A stretch of 64,000 nucleotides of DNA, from contig NC_057926.1 in assembly GCF_018873765.1 (NCBI RefSeq), forward strand, positions 46,987,043 to 47,051,042. Direction: 5' to 3'. How positions within the stretch are numbered: the stretch's first letter is position 1; each line of letters opens with the position of its first letter. The DNA is from Telopea speciosissima (lineage: Eukaryota; Streptophyta; Magnoliopsida; Proteales; Proteaceae). The notes beneath the pieces are model-generated. The model searched no databases and was not told the origin of the DNA. It was given only the letters and a program-made list of their open reading frames with translations. Made by a program: the position numbers and the translations under genes. Positions 23,801 to 35,666 of the stretch are shown here, piece after piece.

Positions 23801-26800
23801 GTTGCTGCCCACCTCACAGCCCACATATGCAGAACAAGGGGCTACTGCAGTATGTAGGTATCATTGTTCAATACCAATTGAAGCATATTAAAGTATTAAC
23901 CCACAAATTTAAAATAAAAAAAAAAAAGAATTACCTGTCTTGCTGCAAGCAGGGCTGCTCTTGACTCAAGGTTAAGAGCTGCCATCCGTCCACCCTGTAA
24001 CCCAAGCAATTATAGAAGGCCTGTTAATCCATCTATCCCAAAAGACAGCTTGAGCCAATGCAATAGATGGAAAAGTGAACCACATGTACAGGTGCAACAT
24101 ATGTGAGAAACAGGAAATTACAGAGCTTCTAACTGCAAAACTTCTTGCATGCAGAAACTGGCTACAGAAGACATACACGGAATAAAAAAACTAGAAAATG
24201 AGAAACTTCAGCCTACCAAACTACAAATAGGTAATGGCTTTATTCATTTATCACCACATAAAAAAAATAAAAATAAGAAAATGAACACTACAGTTTGTAA
24301 TGATGCGAGATCCAGGTCACTGTTGACAGGCCCAAAGACACCACCTTCACCTATCGGTGTCCCCCTCGCTTCTTTGTTCAGTGTGCCCATTAACATCCCT
24401 GTCAGAGGAGCAAGAGGGACACTTTGGTAAAGGTGGTGTCCTGGGCAAGTCCACGCTGGTCTGGATCCAGGCTCTTGGAATGATAGCTTGTACCTTTGCA
24501 ACAAGTTCATGCTTTATTTGATAGTTGGCAGCTTCTAATAGCATCTTCCCCGATAAGCCCTTTGCTAACTACCACAAAAAAGAAACAAAATTACAAACCC
24601 ATAACCAGGGAAAAATAATTAAAATGAAAGGCATGTAGGTAGTTCTTATACCAACTGAAAGATCCTTGCCAGTGTAAGCACACCACCACCCTTAACAAGA
24701 AAAAAGACGAAGACGACGAAATAAAGAGCAGGTTGAGTTAGAAATGACTATGAGGATGACGTAATCATAAGACTGTTAATAGTACAGAGAAATGACCAGA
24801 ACCTTCAAAAACGTTGACTGGAGCTCTGCAGCCCCAACTTTTAAAGCAGCAAGGGCTTGAACCTTCCATTGACTGAGTCCAAGTTCTAGGCTACCATGAC
24901 TTCTGGAAATCTTAGAGCTTTCCAAGGAGCATGGAATGGTGCCTGATTCGTGACTGCAAATAGCACATGATGGGTTTCAAGCCATCAAGAAAATGAATAA
25001 TATATTTGCTGACAAAAGAAAACTGTTCATGCATTTACAAGGAACTCATGGATTCACTAGAAACAAATTTTTTTCCACCTTATTTCCACTCAAAAAACCC
25101 TTCACTTCTTTTCTTTTTAAATTCTCATTTTTCACTTCATTTCACTAATGAAATTTTCTCACACTTCAAAGTTCAAACTAAACAGGGCCTAAAAGAATGA
25201 TAAAAAACATGGAATTATCAAGCAAAGTTGGAAACGAAAAGATCAACTCCTAAATATGGATAAATGAAAAATGAATGAGATCAGGCCATATAATAGCCGG
25301 ATAAGGTTCCTGCTGCATGGCCCACTCTTTTGCCATGTGGATTGATAACCATTGAATAGATGAATCCTATGGATAGGCCACATATCAAATTTGGTGGCCT
25401 ATCACAATAGTATTGATGTTGATTGACTAAGGAAGAAGAGAAGATGGACCAGCCAGCCCATTGAACCAAGCAACCCATTCTGGCCAGCTAGCATAGGCCC
25501 AAGCCTAAATGGTCTTCATGCGTCAGACTTAGGCCCAACACTACATATTAAGTTGTCTATGCGTGGGGGATTATTAGAAGATCTTATTAGTTGGGTGGAG
25601 AGGTAAGGAGTGCCGAGGAGATCGAGATTGTCCCCTACTGACGTTAGGTGTGAAAGAGACTTATTTTATCTGAATTCTCAATACCGTTATGGTGTATGAG
25701 GTTGTGTATTTATAATTGAAGATTACAAGAGTTTACAATGTACATTACTTGAGGAATACTCAAAGTAGAGATAAGGCAAAAGCCGTGGCTATTCTTTAGG
25801 AGTTATCCTGGAGATAATCCATTTGAGTTTGTGTCCTCTGAGGCTCTGAGGACTCTTGCTGTGACGTGGATGACCCATCTTGTAACAACCGAGGTGTTAC
25901 TCTATCACACCCCCTCAAGCATAACAGGAATTCTTGAACTATGAGCTTGTCCCTTATGTGCTTGAACCTTGAATGTGAGAGCGGTTTAGTCATAATATCC
26001 GCCGTCTAATCTTGGGTAGTGATGTAGCGAACATCCAAGACCTTGTTGGAGACTTGATCACGTACAAAGTGATAGTCAACTTCAACATGCTTCGTCCTGG
26101 CATGAAGAACCGGATTGGCTGCCAAGTATGTTGCCCCGATATTATCACACCAAATCAGCGGTGGATATTGCAGCTTGCATCCTAGATCACGTAGCAAAAA
26201 CTGGAGCCATATGATTTCTGAAGCCGTGTTGGCCAGGCCCTTATACTCGGACTCGGTGCTAGACCGTGCAACCGTTGGTTGCTTTTTGGAGCTCCAGGAG
26301 ATCAGATTTGGGCCCAAATAGACACAATACCCATTGGTTGATTTTCTATCATCAGGGCATCCAGCCCAGTCTGCATCAGTGAAAGCAGTGAGCTCAAACT
26401 TTGAAATGGGGCGGATAACAATACCATGTGACGTAGTGCCTTTTATATAGCGCATTATGCGTTTGACTGCCATCCAATGATCCAAAGTCGGATTGTGCAT
26501 GAATTGACAGACCTTGTTCACACAAAAGGAGAGATCAGGTCGAGTTAACGTCAAGTATTGGAGAGCCCCAACTGTACTGCAATATAGAGTCGCATCTGGA
26601 AATAATGGACCAGCGTCCTTGGCTAGTTTGGAGCCTGAAGTGGCCATGGGAGTGGAGCAGGGCTTGCAATCGACCATGGCCGGTGTTGTATTTACTACAC
26701 GTTAGTAGCAGTCACTATTTTAGAAGTTGTTTGTATTTTGTAATATCTCTAGAAGTTAGATCTTAGATTAATATAAGTTTCTATTTTAAAATTGTAATAT

Positions 26801-29800
26801 TTTGTAGGGGGATTCCTCCGCACAAGGGGGTCCCTAGTTGCTGTTATTAATTAAAAAGGGGGCAGCTACCACCCAAAGAATTTTTGAGACTGAAAAAAAA
26901 AGATTGGCTTAATGCCTTTTGTTTGCTGTGAGAGACAATGGTGGGGGTGAGAGACCCTACCGGCTGGTGAGAGGCCTAGGTCATATCCGCTCTTCTTCCA
27001 TTCCATTTTCTTCCATTTTCTTCTTTTCTGGTTTTGAAATCTTCATACTTTTGTTACACTGCTTCTTGTTACTGTGGTGCTTTCTAGACCTTGCTTTATT
27101 GCTGATTAGAAGGCTATTGGTCATATAAACTGTTGGGCACATGTAGTTATTGCATCTGAATATTCCTGCTGATTAATAGAGGGCTAGCGGTTCTCTGTTT
27201 TGGAAGTTTTCTGGAATGCTACTTCAAATACTGGTATTCCATCATCTGATCCTTGGACTGCTATGAAACTTTGGGGTTTCCAAGAGGTAATACTATATGC
27301 TGCCACTGACCTTATCTAGAGTCTGCTCTGATCTGTGGTTAGAAAGTCGCAGGTAGTTACTAATTCTGCTACTTGGTAACTAATTCTGTGTTGCTGCTGA
27401 ACTGAGGAATCCAGCCATCGGATTGAGTGAATTTTTGAAAACTTAGAGGTCAGTTCCAAGTAGCCTAGTATGATATCGAGTAGAGCTGATTGGAGGGAAA
27501 GGATACAGGTAGCTGACCCCAGTTAGTTGGAGTATGATTGAATTGTAGTTGTTGTTCTGTAACTTGTGTTCCTTTTCTTTTTACTGTTATTATTAATATT
27601 TTGTCTTTGCAAGGATCCATGTAGCCGACCCCATTTAGTTGGGATAAGGCTGAGTTGTTGTTGTTGTTAGAGGTCTGTTCCAGCAGTACCATTGACCTAA
27701 AGTTGTGTCATAACAGGCCTGCCGATAGTGATCTATGTATGGTTGTTGTTTTCTGTTGTTAGTTGCTATTTTCTATGCTTCTATTGCTCTATTTAATCTG
27801 TTCGTTGGATTACCTTGGGTTTGGTATATGGTGTTCGGATTATAGAGCGGGTGATCTGTTGTTAATTTGATGGTGAGTTGCTGTGTTGATAGAAATAGCT
27901 AGGTTACTAATTCTGAAACCTAGTTGCCATTTTGGTGATCATACAATATCCCTCCCTTCTACCATTGGATTGGGATCAACTTTTGAGGTATTAAAACCCT
28001 TAGGGAGACCTATTAATACTATAACTTGGGGCTGATCAGACATCGTGTGGGAGCTATCATCAGTTTACTTTGCTGTTTGTTTCCATATGTGATTCTGCCA
28101 GTGGGAAGATGTTAGCTTGAATCCAACATTTATGGGATTTTCCCCTTGTTTTGTTTTCTATGCATTGCCATTTTTTTAACAGAATTGACTTATTCAGCCA
28201 ATTTTCAAAGCCTTACACTAACACATGGCAATGCTGGATTGAGCTGAAAATCAACCCAAGGTAAGATAATGATGTGGAATACGAATCCACACATTTTGAA
28301 GGCCACCAAGAATTGCAGGTAGGCAGAAAGCACAAAGAAGCAGGAAGCCATTACAACTGCCAAGCAGGATGGATCCCCAACCCAAATGAAAACTTTGGTT
28401 TTAAAATTCATAAATTACTTCCAAAATGATGAATTGTTATGTTCATTGGTGCTTTACAGAGGTCCAACAATTCTCCAATAAGTCTGACCATCTTAATTCT
28501 GCAGCGTGTGACTCTCTTGCCTCTCTCTATTTTTCTCTGTTCAGTACCTTGTTTTCTTTCCTAATCTTACCAGCTATTGTGGTCATGATAACCCCCCACC
28601 CCCCAAAAATAACTTTTAGGAATAACCAACTGTTTGGAAAGAAGTCAAGAAAGAGTACAAAACAAACCTAAAAAGCAACCTATTCTAGACACTGAAACAA
28701 CATTTTCGAACATGAAAATACAATCCCAGACAGAACGATCATGAAGAACTGGCTCAAAGCTCATTGAATCTCTCAAGGCAACTTCCATGGTGAGAACATC
28801 AGCAACATATGAGTCTCTCATGTATGCTATTTGATGAGCCTTTCCCATGAGATGAGGGTGTCCACAAGGACCACTGCCCGATCCACAAACTAACCAAACA
28901 ATAACACTCGATGAATCCTATGAACCTAGTATCCGGACAACCGTTGCTCCTTCCCTAGATACCTGTGACCAGACTTTTCCGAACCCCAAAAACTGTCTCA
29001 AAGGCCAAAGCATAGACTCAGCTCCTTAAATCTAGATCTACTATACCTCATTAATCCCAAATCTAATCCCAACATAATAACTTAAGACTCTATGCTTCCA
29101 CCATACATCCGTTTGGCATTACTCCACACTTGAAAAGTGGTGAAATGGATTGTTCTAATAAATGGAAAGTAAAATGAAAAGAGAGAGAGAGAGAGAGAAA
29201 AGTGAAGATTACTCAAAGTTCAAAAGTTTGAAAGCCTTCTAGTCCAATGTGGGATTTCAAAAATTCTAAGACCCCAGAACAAACTTCTAAATGAAACAAC
29301 CCAAATATTTAACCACTAAATTTGACAACATCCCAGAATTCTCCAGTGGACGTAACAGAAATATACTGAAATTCATTGGGAAGTCATCTTCGTTGATCTG
29401 TTACTAATCAATCATGATATTCAAGTCCTTCTGCTCTTTTGAAATCAAAATCCCCCTGCTCCCCATTGCTTCTTGCAAATTCTCATGAAGGCACAATAAG
29501 AAAGGACTACGCACACAACCACAGAGTTACAGATGTGGACAAAATTCAAACAGTGGGCAGGAACTAAAACACACCATCAGATAAGCATCACATAGTGAAT
29601 ACTCCATCATGCCAATACATAAATACACCATCAGGTAAGCATCACATAGTGAATACCCCATCATGACAATACATAAATACACCCTATATTATGAATCCTA
29701 ATGATGCCAGGTTTGGAGTTGGCAGAATATTCAATGGCAGCAGTACACAGTGTAATGCATTGTTTCAATTAACAAGAAGGATAGCATAAACTGACCCTTC

Positions 29801-31349
29801 AGAGTACTACGCTTCTGGTGACCAAGGTAGCCAGCAGTCAGCACTAGTTTCTTAAAATAAATAAATATGATCTTTATTACCAACATGAAATACCTCAGTT
29901 TAACAAGTATGCCATACGTTCCTCTAACATAAGAGAAATCCTAAAAGCTTAAAATTGATTAGAATCCCAGCAGCTCATTTTGTTTACTTGTCATTGACAC
30001 CTTTTCAGTATTTTTCATGAAAGATAAGATCTTTTATAAATTCTTGCTACTATATTATTATATCATGCTTCTCCAAATTTCAGTGTTTTTGAGGAAAATA
30101 CCTAGAGTAATCCTGCAACAGATGAAGAAAGATCTCCACTTCCAGGTCTTCTGTAGGCAGTTTGTTTGAACAAGGGACTCTTAGTTTTCTCCTCACATCG
30201 AGCAACACATCCCTGTAAGTAGGTCTCCAACCCCTTCAAAGAATATCATAGGATGAAATCATTTAAATAGAAAATTCCAAATTCCAAAGATTTTAATGCC
30301 ACAAAGTCAAAATTCCACTGGGCTCATTATCCGATCCATTATAAAAAATAAAAGTAATGAGCATGAGTCCCCAATCTCCATCGTTGTTTTATTCTGCAAT
30401 TGAACCAGGATTGATAGGAGTTGATAGGAGTTGGTAGCCAGTAGCCAAATTTCCCAATTCACAGGAAAAATGAAACTAGACAAAACTTGGCCATTTCGAT
30501 TACAACCTTAAAGGCAACCGCCCAAGAAAGAGAACCACTCGATCAACATATTTAGACTAAACCAAGATTTTCAAATCCTTGCTATCATAAGTAAAACAGC
30601 TTTACAACCTTAATGTAGATCGTGCATCCGCTGCAAGGAATAGAAATCGCGACTCCAGAAGCTCTGTAAAATATTGACGTTCCTCATAGTCTTCTCCAAT
30701 CACAATATAGTCATCTTCGGCCCTTTTCGTAAATGATTTTAAAAGCGGACTGAAGTAGCTGAACAGAAACAAAATACAATAAAGTTTAACAAGCCAATAT
30801 AGCTTCAGTTCAGCATCAACAGGAGAGTCTTCCCTCTTGGAAGTGCAACAACAGCCAATGGGGAAAGAATTTAACTACAAGAAACACACACAAAAATTTA
30901 CCTCGGACCGAAAAGAATTCTTTCGAGCTCATACAACTCTGAGTCTGTAGCTAGTTCGAGCACTGACCGCAGCTCAGGATCGAAAGGACCTGTAAAATAA
31001 ATTAAATAAAAAGGGCGAATAATCAACACAATGCGGAATGGGAAAACCAGCAGGTCAGAGAAAACAGCAGAAAAATTCACCACCTGCTCTTTCTGAAATC
31101 GCAGCCTGAAGAGAACCCACAAACCCATGACCATGTTTACGCCTACTAGACCTAAGAATCTGCGAATTCGATCCAACAAGAAGCCGACGGTTATGGTTTG
31201 TTCTTTTTGAGATTGAAAAGTACTCGGATTTTGAAGCTTACCCATGAAGAAACACCAACTGGGTATCTGAATTTCATGGCTGAGCAAGTGGAGGGAAAGG
31301 GATTGTAAGAGAGGGACATGATTAAGGATGTCGGAACTAAAGTAGCCAT
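20857..31349 (-). CDS. plastid-type YaaW/UPF0174-like protein, 11 exons, frame problem in exon 1
   Basis: Conserved plant gene of unknown function whose middle part (T-Y-R-D-V-L-L-D-V-R-R-K-L, then a Cys-Ser-x-K-L-x-T-E-D-L stretch) resembles bacterial YaaW/UPF0174 proteins. Minus-strand exons: 31349-31084, 30989-30902, 30758-30609, 30233-30102, 24953-24803, 24690-24652, 24568-24494, 23994-23935, 22289-22225, 21589-21499, 20886-20857. Phases agree at every junction. The start MATLVPTSLIM with a Ser/Arg-rich stretch suggests a plastid transit peptide. Conserved blocks are FDPELRSVLELATDSELYEL, YFSPLLKS, ESRFLFLAADARSTLR, LLEAANYQIKHEL and the hydrophobic MLWGTFLADVVIQMLGTDYA. The exons total 1147 nt, one too many: the exon 1 frame breaks at an A run (31229-31232). 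With one base fewer the product would be 381 residues. This may be a sequencing error or a real mutation. Confidence 0.72.
21165..21319 (-). mobile_element. Au-type SINE with 15-bp target duplication
   Basis: Intact Au SINE in minus orientation inside intron 10 of the YaaW-like gene. It is flanked by a perfect direct repeat CCACAGCCAAAACAT (21150-21164 and 21320-21334). The B box reads tgaccaagtggtcacgggtt on the minus strand. The perfect duplication makes it the youngest Au copy in the window. Confidence 0.9.
22511..22922. mobile_element. TIR element of about 410 bp
   Basis: Termini of about 60 bp are inverted copies, sharing ttcctggatgg, atctatg and cacctagttgtgccac. ATAAATAA flanks both sides (about 22502 and 22923), suggesting an 8-9 bp target duplication. 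A related but diverged element lies at 51245-51645. It is inserted in intron 8 of the YaaW-like gene. Confidence 0.65.
25649..26695 (-). mobile_element. Ty1/Copia remnant: RNase H plus 3' LTR
   Basis: The minus strand from about 26695 reads the end of a Copia polyprotein: MVDCKPCSTPMA, YLTLTRPDLSF, then the RNase H core with TDADWAG, ARSSTESEYKGLA, WCDN and HARTKHVEVDYHF. An in-frame stop (26006-26008) interrupts it just before TADIMTKPL. After a polypurine tract (ttgaggggg) comes an LTR, about 25649-25909, with TGTGA..TCACA ends and a TATA-like ataaataca. The 5' LTR, gag, protease, integrase and most of RT are missing, so it is a truncated, inactive copy in intron 4 of the YaaW-like gene. 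Confidence 0.85.
27490..27670 (+). repeat. two RTE-LINE-type 3' tails with gtt repeats
   Basis: Two close copies, at 27498-27557 and 27611-27671, of the plant RTE tail: aggatcca-tgtagccgac, ccatttagttgggataaggc, then (ttg)n. Two independent 3' ends 110 bp apart imply repeated targeting or a tandem duplication. Confidence 0.6.
29571..29683. repeat. tandem repeat, two 54-bp units
   Basis: Units start acaccatcag at 29571 and 29625 and differ at only a few positions. It lies in intron 4 of the YaaW-like gene. Confidence 0.85.
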
Positions 31350-31939
31350 TCTCTCTGTCCACAGTTGAAAGTTCAACCACAGCTTCGATTAGTCCAACAC
31401 TTTTCACTCCAACAACAGTGGTTAAGAATTATGTCGGTCTCCCCCTCATCACTCCCAGCATCAAGGGTGTTTCATTTGAGGAAACTCTGTACTCTGGAGT
31501 CTGGACTCTGGAGTCTGAAGTGAGGCTGAAGCCGCTGAACTGCTTGATGCCTGAACATACCCCCCGTTGTAATTTCTACAATGTTCAGGGGCATTTCATC
31601 TCGCCCAAGAACGATCCTTCATCGATGGTTGGCCTCTCTTTGGGACGGAGAGCACATTCTTTGCGACTCATTTAGCTTTAGATGCACTGGGGAGCCAATC
31701 ATGCGAACGGATAAAGTATCTCCTGTTCCAAGCATATTTACCATCAAACGTACGGAAAAATAATCTCTCAACCTGGCCCGTTTGTTTGACGGCGAGAATG
31801 GAGTGGGAATTTTTTATTTTTTTTTGATAAAAGCACTTTATTTAGAAAATGTGAAAACTCATCGCTATAGGACACATAAATCCATTAATCATGGATCGGA
31901 AGTAGGCAACATCATCGTGTACGTTACCCATAGGGCCTT

Positions 31940-32720
31940 TTTTGTTAGGGAATCAGCATAACTATTAATCTCCATTGGAACAAAATGTCGAATATTATAC
32001 ACTTGTTATCCGATTCAATAATAATCCGATCATAACCTTCAGAAACTGCTTGAAGTAAAGAATGTCGAATTGTTAAAACCTCACCCAAAGCAATATCACC
32101 AAAATGCATTGGAATCAACACCGCATGAAGAGGATGACTAGCACAATCATGGTTGATTGTTCCAATATCAACTGCAGACCCATTTAAAGGTAAAGATGCA
32201 TCACAATTTATTTTCACATGGCCTGGACTTGGCATACTTCAAAATATCGAATCTGTTGAAGCAACAGGTAATGAAATCTGATGTGTATCAGTGGTAGTTT
32301 GGGATTTCATAAAATTTCTAAAACCCAAAAGAGAAGACTGGATAACTTCTTGAGGAGTTTATCTACGTCGCCCAAAAACAACATCATTACGGGCTTTCCA
32401 TAACGTCCAACATATGAAGGTACAAAGCAAAACCACTTCCCGTTTGATCACTTTGTTCGGAGATGCTATAGAATCCCATGCCCGAATCCATTGGGACAAA
32501 GAAAGATCATTACCTGATGTTAAAATATGCCTCAATGAACTTCCAAACCATACAGCCCATGCAAAAGGGCATCCAAGTAGAATATGAGAGATTGTCTCCT
32601 CATTACCACAATAGTGGCATCCACTATCAACATTGACATTAAAGTGTTGCAAGATTGAATTTTCAAGTGCCACATCAGCAACAAAACATTTAATGTCAAG
32701 AACCCTAGAGGTGTCATTTC
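31940..32720 (-). pseudogene. LINE fragment: zf-RVT plus RNase H
   Basis: Minus strand, right to left: a Cys/His knuckle CHYCGNEETISHILLGC followed by FAWAVWFGS and WTLWKARNDVVFGRR (32359-32673), then an RNase H-like segment VKINCDASLPLNGS...IIIESDN (about 31985-32235). Reading frames are broken between them. It lies about 600 bp upstream of the YaaW-like ATG and may limit that gene's promoter. Confidence 0.75.
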
Positions 32721-32934
32721 GGTCGATTCAATTTAGTTTTGGACTTTTGATTTTATGGATTTCGGTGTGAGAATGGGTGAACTTGAAACCATAAGGGAAT
32801 ATTCGATTTCAATTGGTTTAGGTTTTGTTTTAGGTTTGGATTGGTTTTATTATGGTTTTCTCTTAATTGTTTGATATAAGGTTTGGTCCGATTTGTCATG
32901 TATATATACATAATTGGAAAAAAGAACTCTGTCC

Positions 32935-33076
32935 AGGATTGTTGAGTGTGGCCTGTGCCAGCACTCCCATGAGTCTATCTCTCTCCTCCCCATATGAAAA
33001 GGCACATCTGCCCCCTTGTTTTGAGGAGGAGAGAGATAGATACATGGGACTGCTGGTGTAGGCTACACTCCCGGAC
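32935..33076. mobile_element. hairpin MITE H9
   Basis: The arms share tctatctctctcctcc and its inverse, and the outer parts tctgtcc/ggacaga, with gagtgtggcctgtgccagca matched by the inverted right arm. Target duplication not resolved. Confidence 0.7.
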
Positions 33077-33619
33077 AGAAAACTATTTCCCTACATAATT
33101 ATAGGGAAAAATATATGTTTCTTTTATAATTTTTGGGTTGATACCGGTTTAGGTTCAGTTATGATCTGATTTTCCATATTCAGTTTCGGTGCTGCCATGT
33201 TTTCAACCAATTTCACAATACCCCAATCCAAAGTCCAATAAACCTCGACTTGGATTAGTTTGGATCAGTTTGGTCTGAATTCACCGATTCGGTTCACATT
33301 TTGACACCCCTTGAACCCTCTTCAGTTCACTTTTATGCTCTTTGGTTCATACTTGGCCGATTTCCCTATTTACAGGAGAAGCAAGGTCCAACAGAGAACC
33401 GACAAGGATTTCTTTGAATTTCATTTAGTTCACATCCCCGTACTCCAAATAAGCCATGGAATACACTGGAAGAAGTGGCCTCACTTTCTCACCCCCTTAT
33501 TCCCACCCCTACAAAACCCTTGCAAATAAACACAACCTTTGGTAAGGTTCGTTTTCATTTGGTATCCTCTTCCTTAATTTGGATTATATAATGAATGAAT
33601 GAAACTTGTTCCTTATTTC
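33077..33619. other. intergenic, no gene seen
   Basis: Contains the right end (ttttgacacccctt) of a degenerate repeat whose left end may be aggtgtcatttcggtc at about 32710; nothing coding. Confidence 0.4.
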
Positions 33620-33772
33620 AAAAGCTCCCGCGTTTAGCAGGGTCTGGGGAGGGTCAAATGTACGCAGCCTTACCCCTGTTTCTAAAGAGGTTGTTTTCAA
33701 GACTTGAACCCGTGACCAAGCGTTCAACAAGTGAGCACTTGACCAACGCACCAAGCACGACCTTCGGTTTTC
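33620..33772 (-). mobile_element. Au-type SINE, truncated and rearranged
   Basis: Shows gggtctggggagggtcaaat, gtacgcagccttacccctgt and acttgaacccgtgaccaagc, the Au body on the minus strand. The A-box end is altered (a duplicated gtgagcacttgacc segment). Confidence 0.7.
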
Positions 33773-34340
33773 CAAGACAAGAGACGATAAATTGTATCTG
33801 TAGAACATGCCATACAGAAGACAAATTGAAGAAGGTTCCATGTCCCCAAATTTTCCGTCAATTTTTATTTTCATGATGAGCAGGTTTTAAAAATGGGGAT
33901 CTTTCGCAAAACTATTAGTGCATATTTGGGACGATTCTTATCAATTCGTTACCAAATCATAACTGATTCTGATCAGATCCATATCAAAATCTGCTGAAAC
34001 CATTCTAGATCTCTATTTTTGGCTATGTTAGGTATGTATTCTAGGTTGATTTCGTATTCTGAGATAATAAAAATAACTAATTTTATTATCCAAGAATACA
34101 AAATCGACCTAAAATGCATTCCAATAATGCATACCAAACAGAGTCTCAGTTTTTAAACCTTGATGATAGACCATTTTTAACTTATGATGACTGAGCTTCT
34201 CTAGATAAAGAAGTTCAACGTCAGGGAATGATCTATATTCTATACAAATATTAATTTTATGGGCAAGGATCAACATGCTGTCAGGTTTTGCCCAATCTCA
34301 AGATCTGGCAAGCTCACTGATAAGAATATAAGATCATGGG

Positions 34341-34579
34341 TTTTTTTTTTTTTTGTCGGTGCAATTCAAGGGCCCACCGGCCATCAACCTCAACAAGACC
34401 CCACAAGGAGGCAATGAGGGGACCCACAAGGGGTCAAATATGGTACCCAAAGGCTCCACTTCTTGGAAAGCAATTAAATGTGGATTAGGTGTCGCTAAGG
34501 AGACTTGAACCACCGATCAAACGCCTGACGTAGTTCTCCCAAGGGAGTAGCGAACCACCAGGGCAAGCCCTAGATCGAC
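34341..34579 (-). mobile_element. tRNA-derived SINE, third family, with target duplication
   Basis: Flanked by AAGATCATGG (34330-34339 and 34580-34589). The plus strand starts with a poly-T tract, so the poly-A tail is on the minus strand. The minus-strand head reads tggtggttcgctactccctt (A-box-like) and ggtggttcaagtctcc (B box). About 240 bp. Confidence 0.8.
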
Positions 34580-34589
34580 AAGATCATGG

Positions 34590-35666
34590 TTCAAATAAGC
34601 GGAATTAGCAATGGACTGGCCTCCACCAATTCCGATTCAACCGGATTTGATCAAACCTTAGAAACCCTGACTGAATCTAGGCTTATTCCAATGCGAGTCA
34701 GCCGGAAAAAGCAATCCAATTTTGATTACTCAAACCAAGGGTAAGATAGCACCCAATTTTGATTACTATTTTAGGATTGACATGAAATATTGCAAAACCA
34801 TCTAGAACTGAACCACTAAAACTTGGAACCAACCCGTTGTCATTAAATGGAACGGTTTTATAAGCTGCTGTTTTTTTTTTGGGTAGTAGTTTTATAAGCT
34901 GCTTTTGGGAATGGTTATTAAATGGTTCTAACATTTATATACTTGGAAAGTTATTTATAGTACGAATTTTGGACTTATTTGAATATTTGAATGTCCAGGG
35001 TCTAGACCCCATTAAAGAACCAAACCGAACCAGACCAGACCCCCATGATTAAACACCCTTACTGCAAGAACAGCAAACCCGAATATCATGGGTCGGTAGG
35101 GTTCCTAAAATGATAGGATACAAGAAATGGAAAATGAGCAATTTGATTTTGGCATGTTGCATATGAAACAGCCTTGGATACACCCCAAATCATCCCAGTA
35201 ACAAAAAAGGAACCAAAAAACCCAGAAACGAGGGGGGAAATTGCAACTGTTCCAAGAGTTATCTATATATAGATGAAAAAATTTGTTTTCCAACGACTGC
35301 AAGTACATGTAATGATACAAAGTTTTCTTCCCAAGTTCCCAAGATTTGTGTTTTCTTAGATTACAGATACCATCAAGATTAATAAACTAATGAAATGCTA
35401 AACAACCCTTTTCCGCAAAGGCACAATATAGGATTCCAATCCAGTTCCAGAAAACATGGCCTCAACTAAGACCCAGCATCTTGCTTTCTGAAGATCAGAT
35501 GTTCTCTCTCCATCTACCTTTTTAACAAAATTAAAGTCACCTTCTCTATGACAGATCCTTAAAAAAAAAGAAAAGAAACATACCTGATTGACTTGGAGAA
35601 GATCCCACCTCCCACCCAACCATTATCAACACTTCAGTATTTCCTTGATGGATGACCCCCAATTCA
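34590..35666. other. 3' flank of the TM9 gene
   Basis: Downstream of the stop codon at 35667 on the minus strand; contains the 3' UTR. No other gene recognised. Confidence 0.5.

Noticed and set aside
29571-29683. CRISPR-like direct repeats
   Set aside because: Only two long tandem units without unique spacers in a plant intron; a simple tandem duplication.
30898-31407. 169-codon frame covering the start of the YaaW-like gene
   Set aside because: It reads through intron 1 and is in the wrong frame for the conserved protein before the intron; only its last part is real coding sequence.
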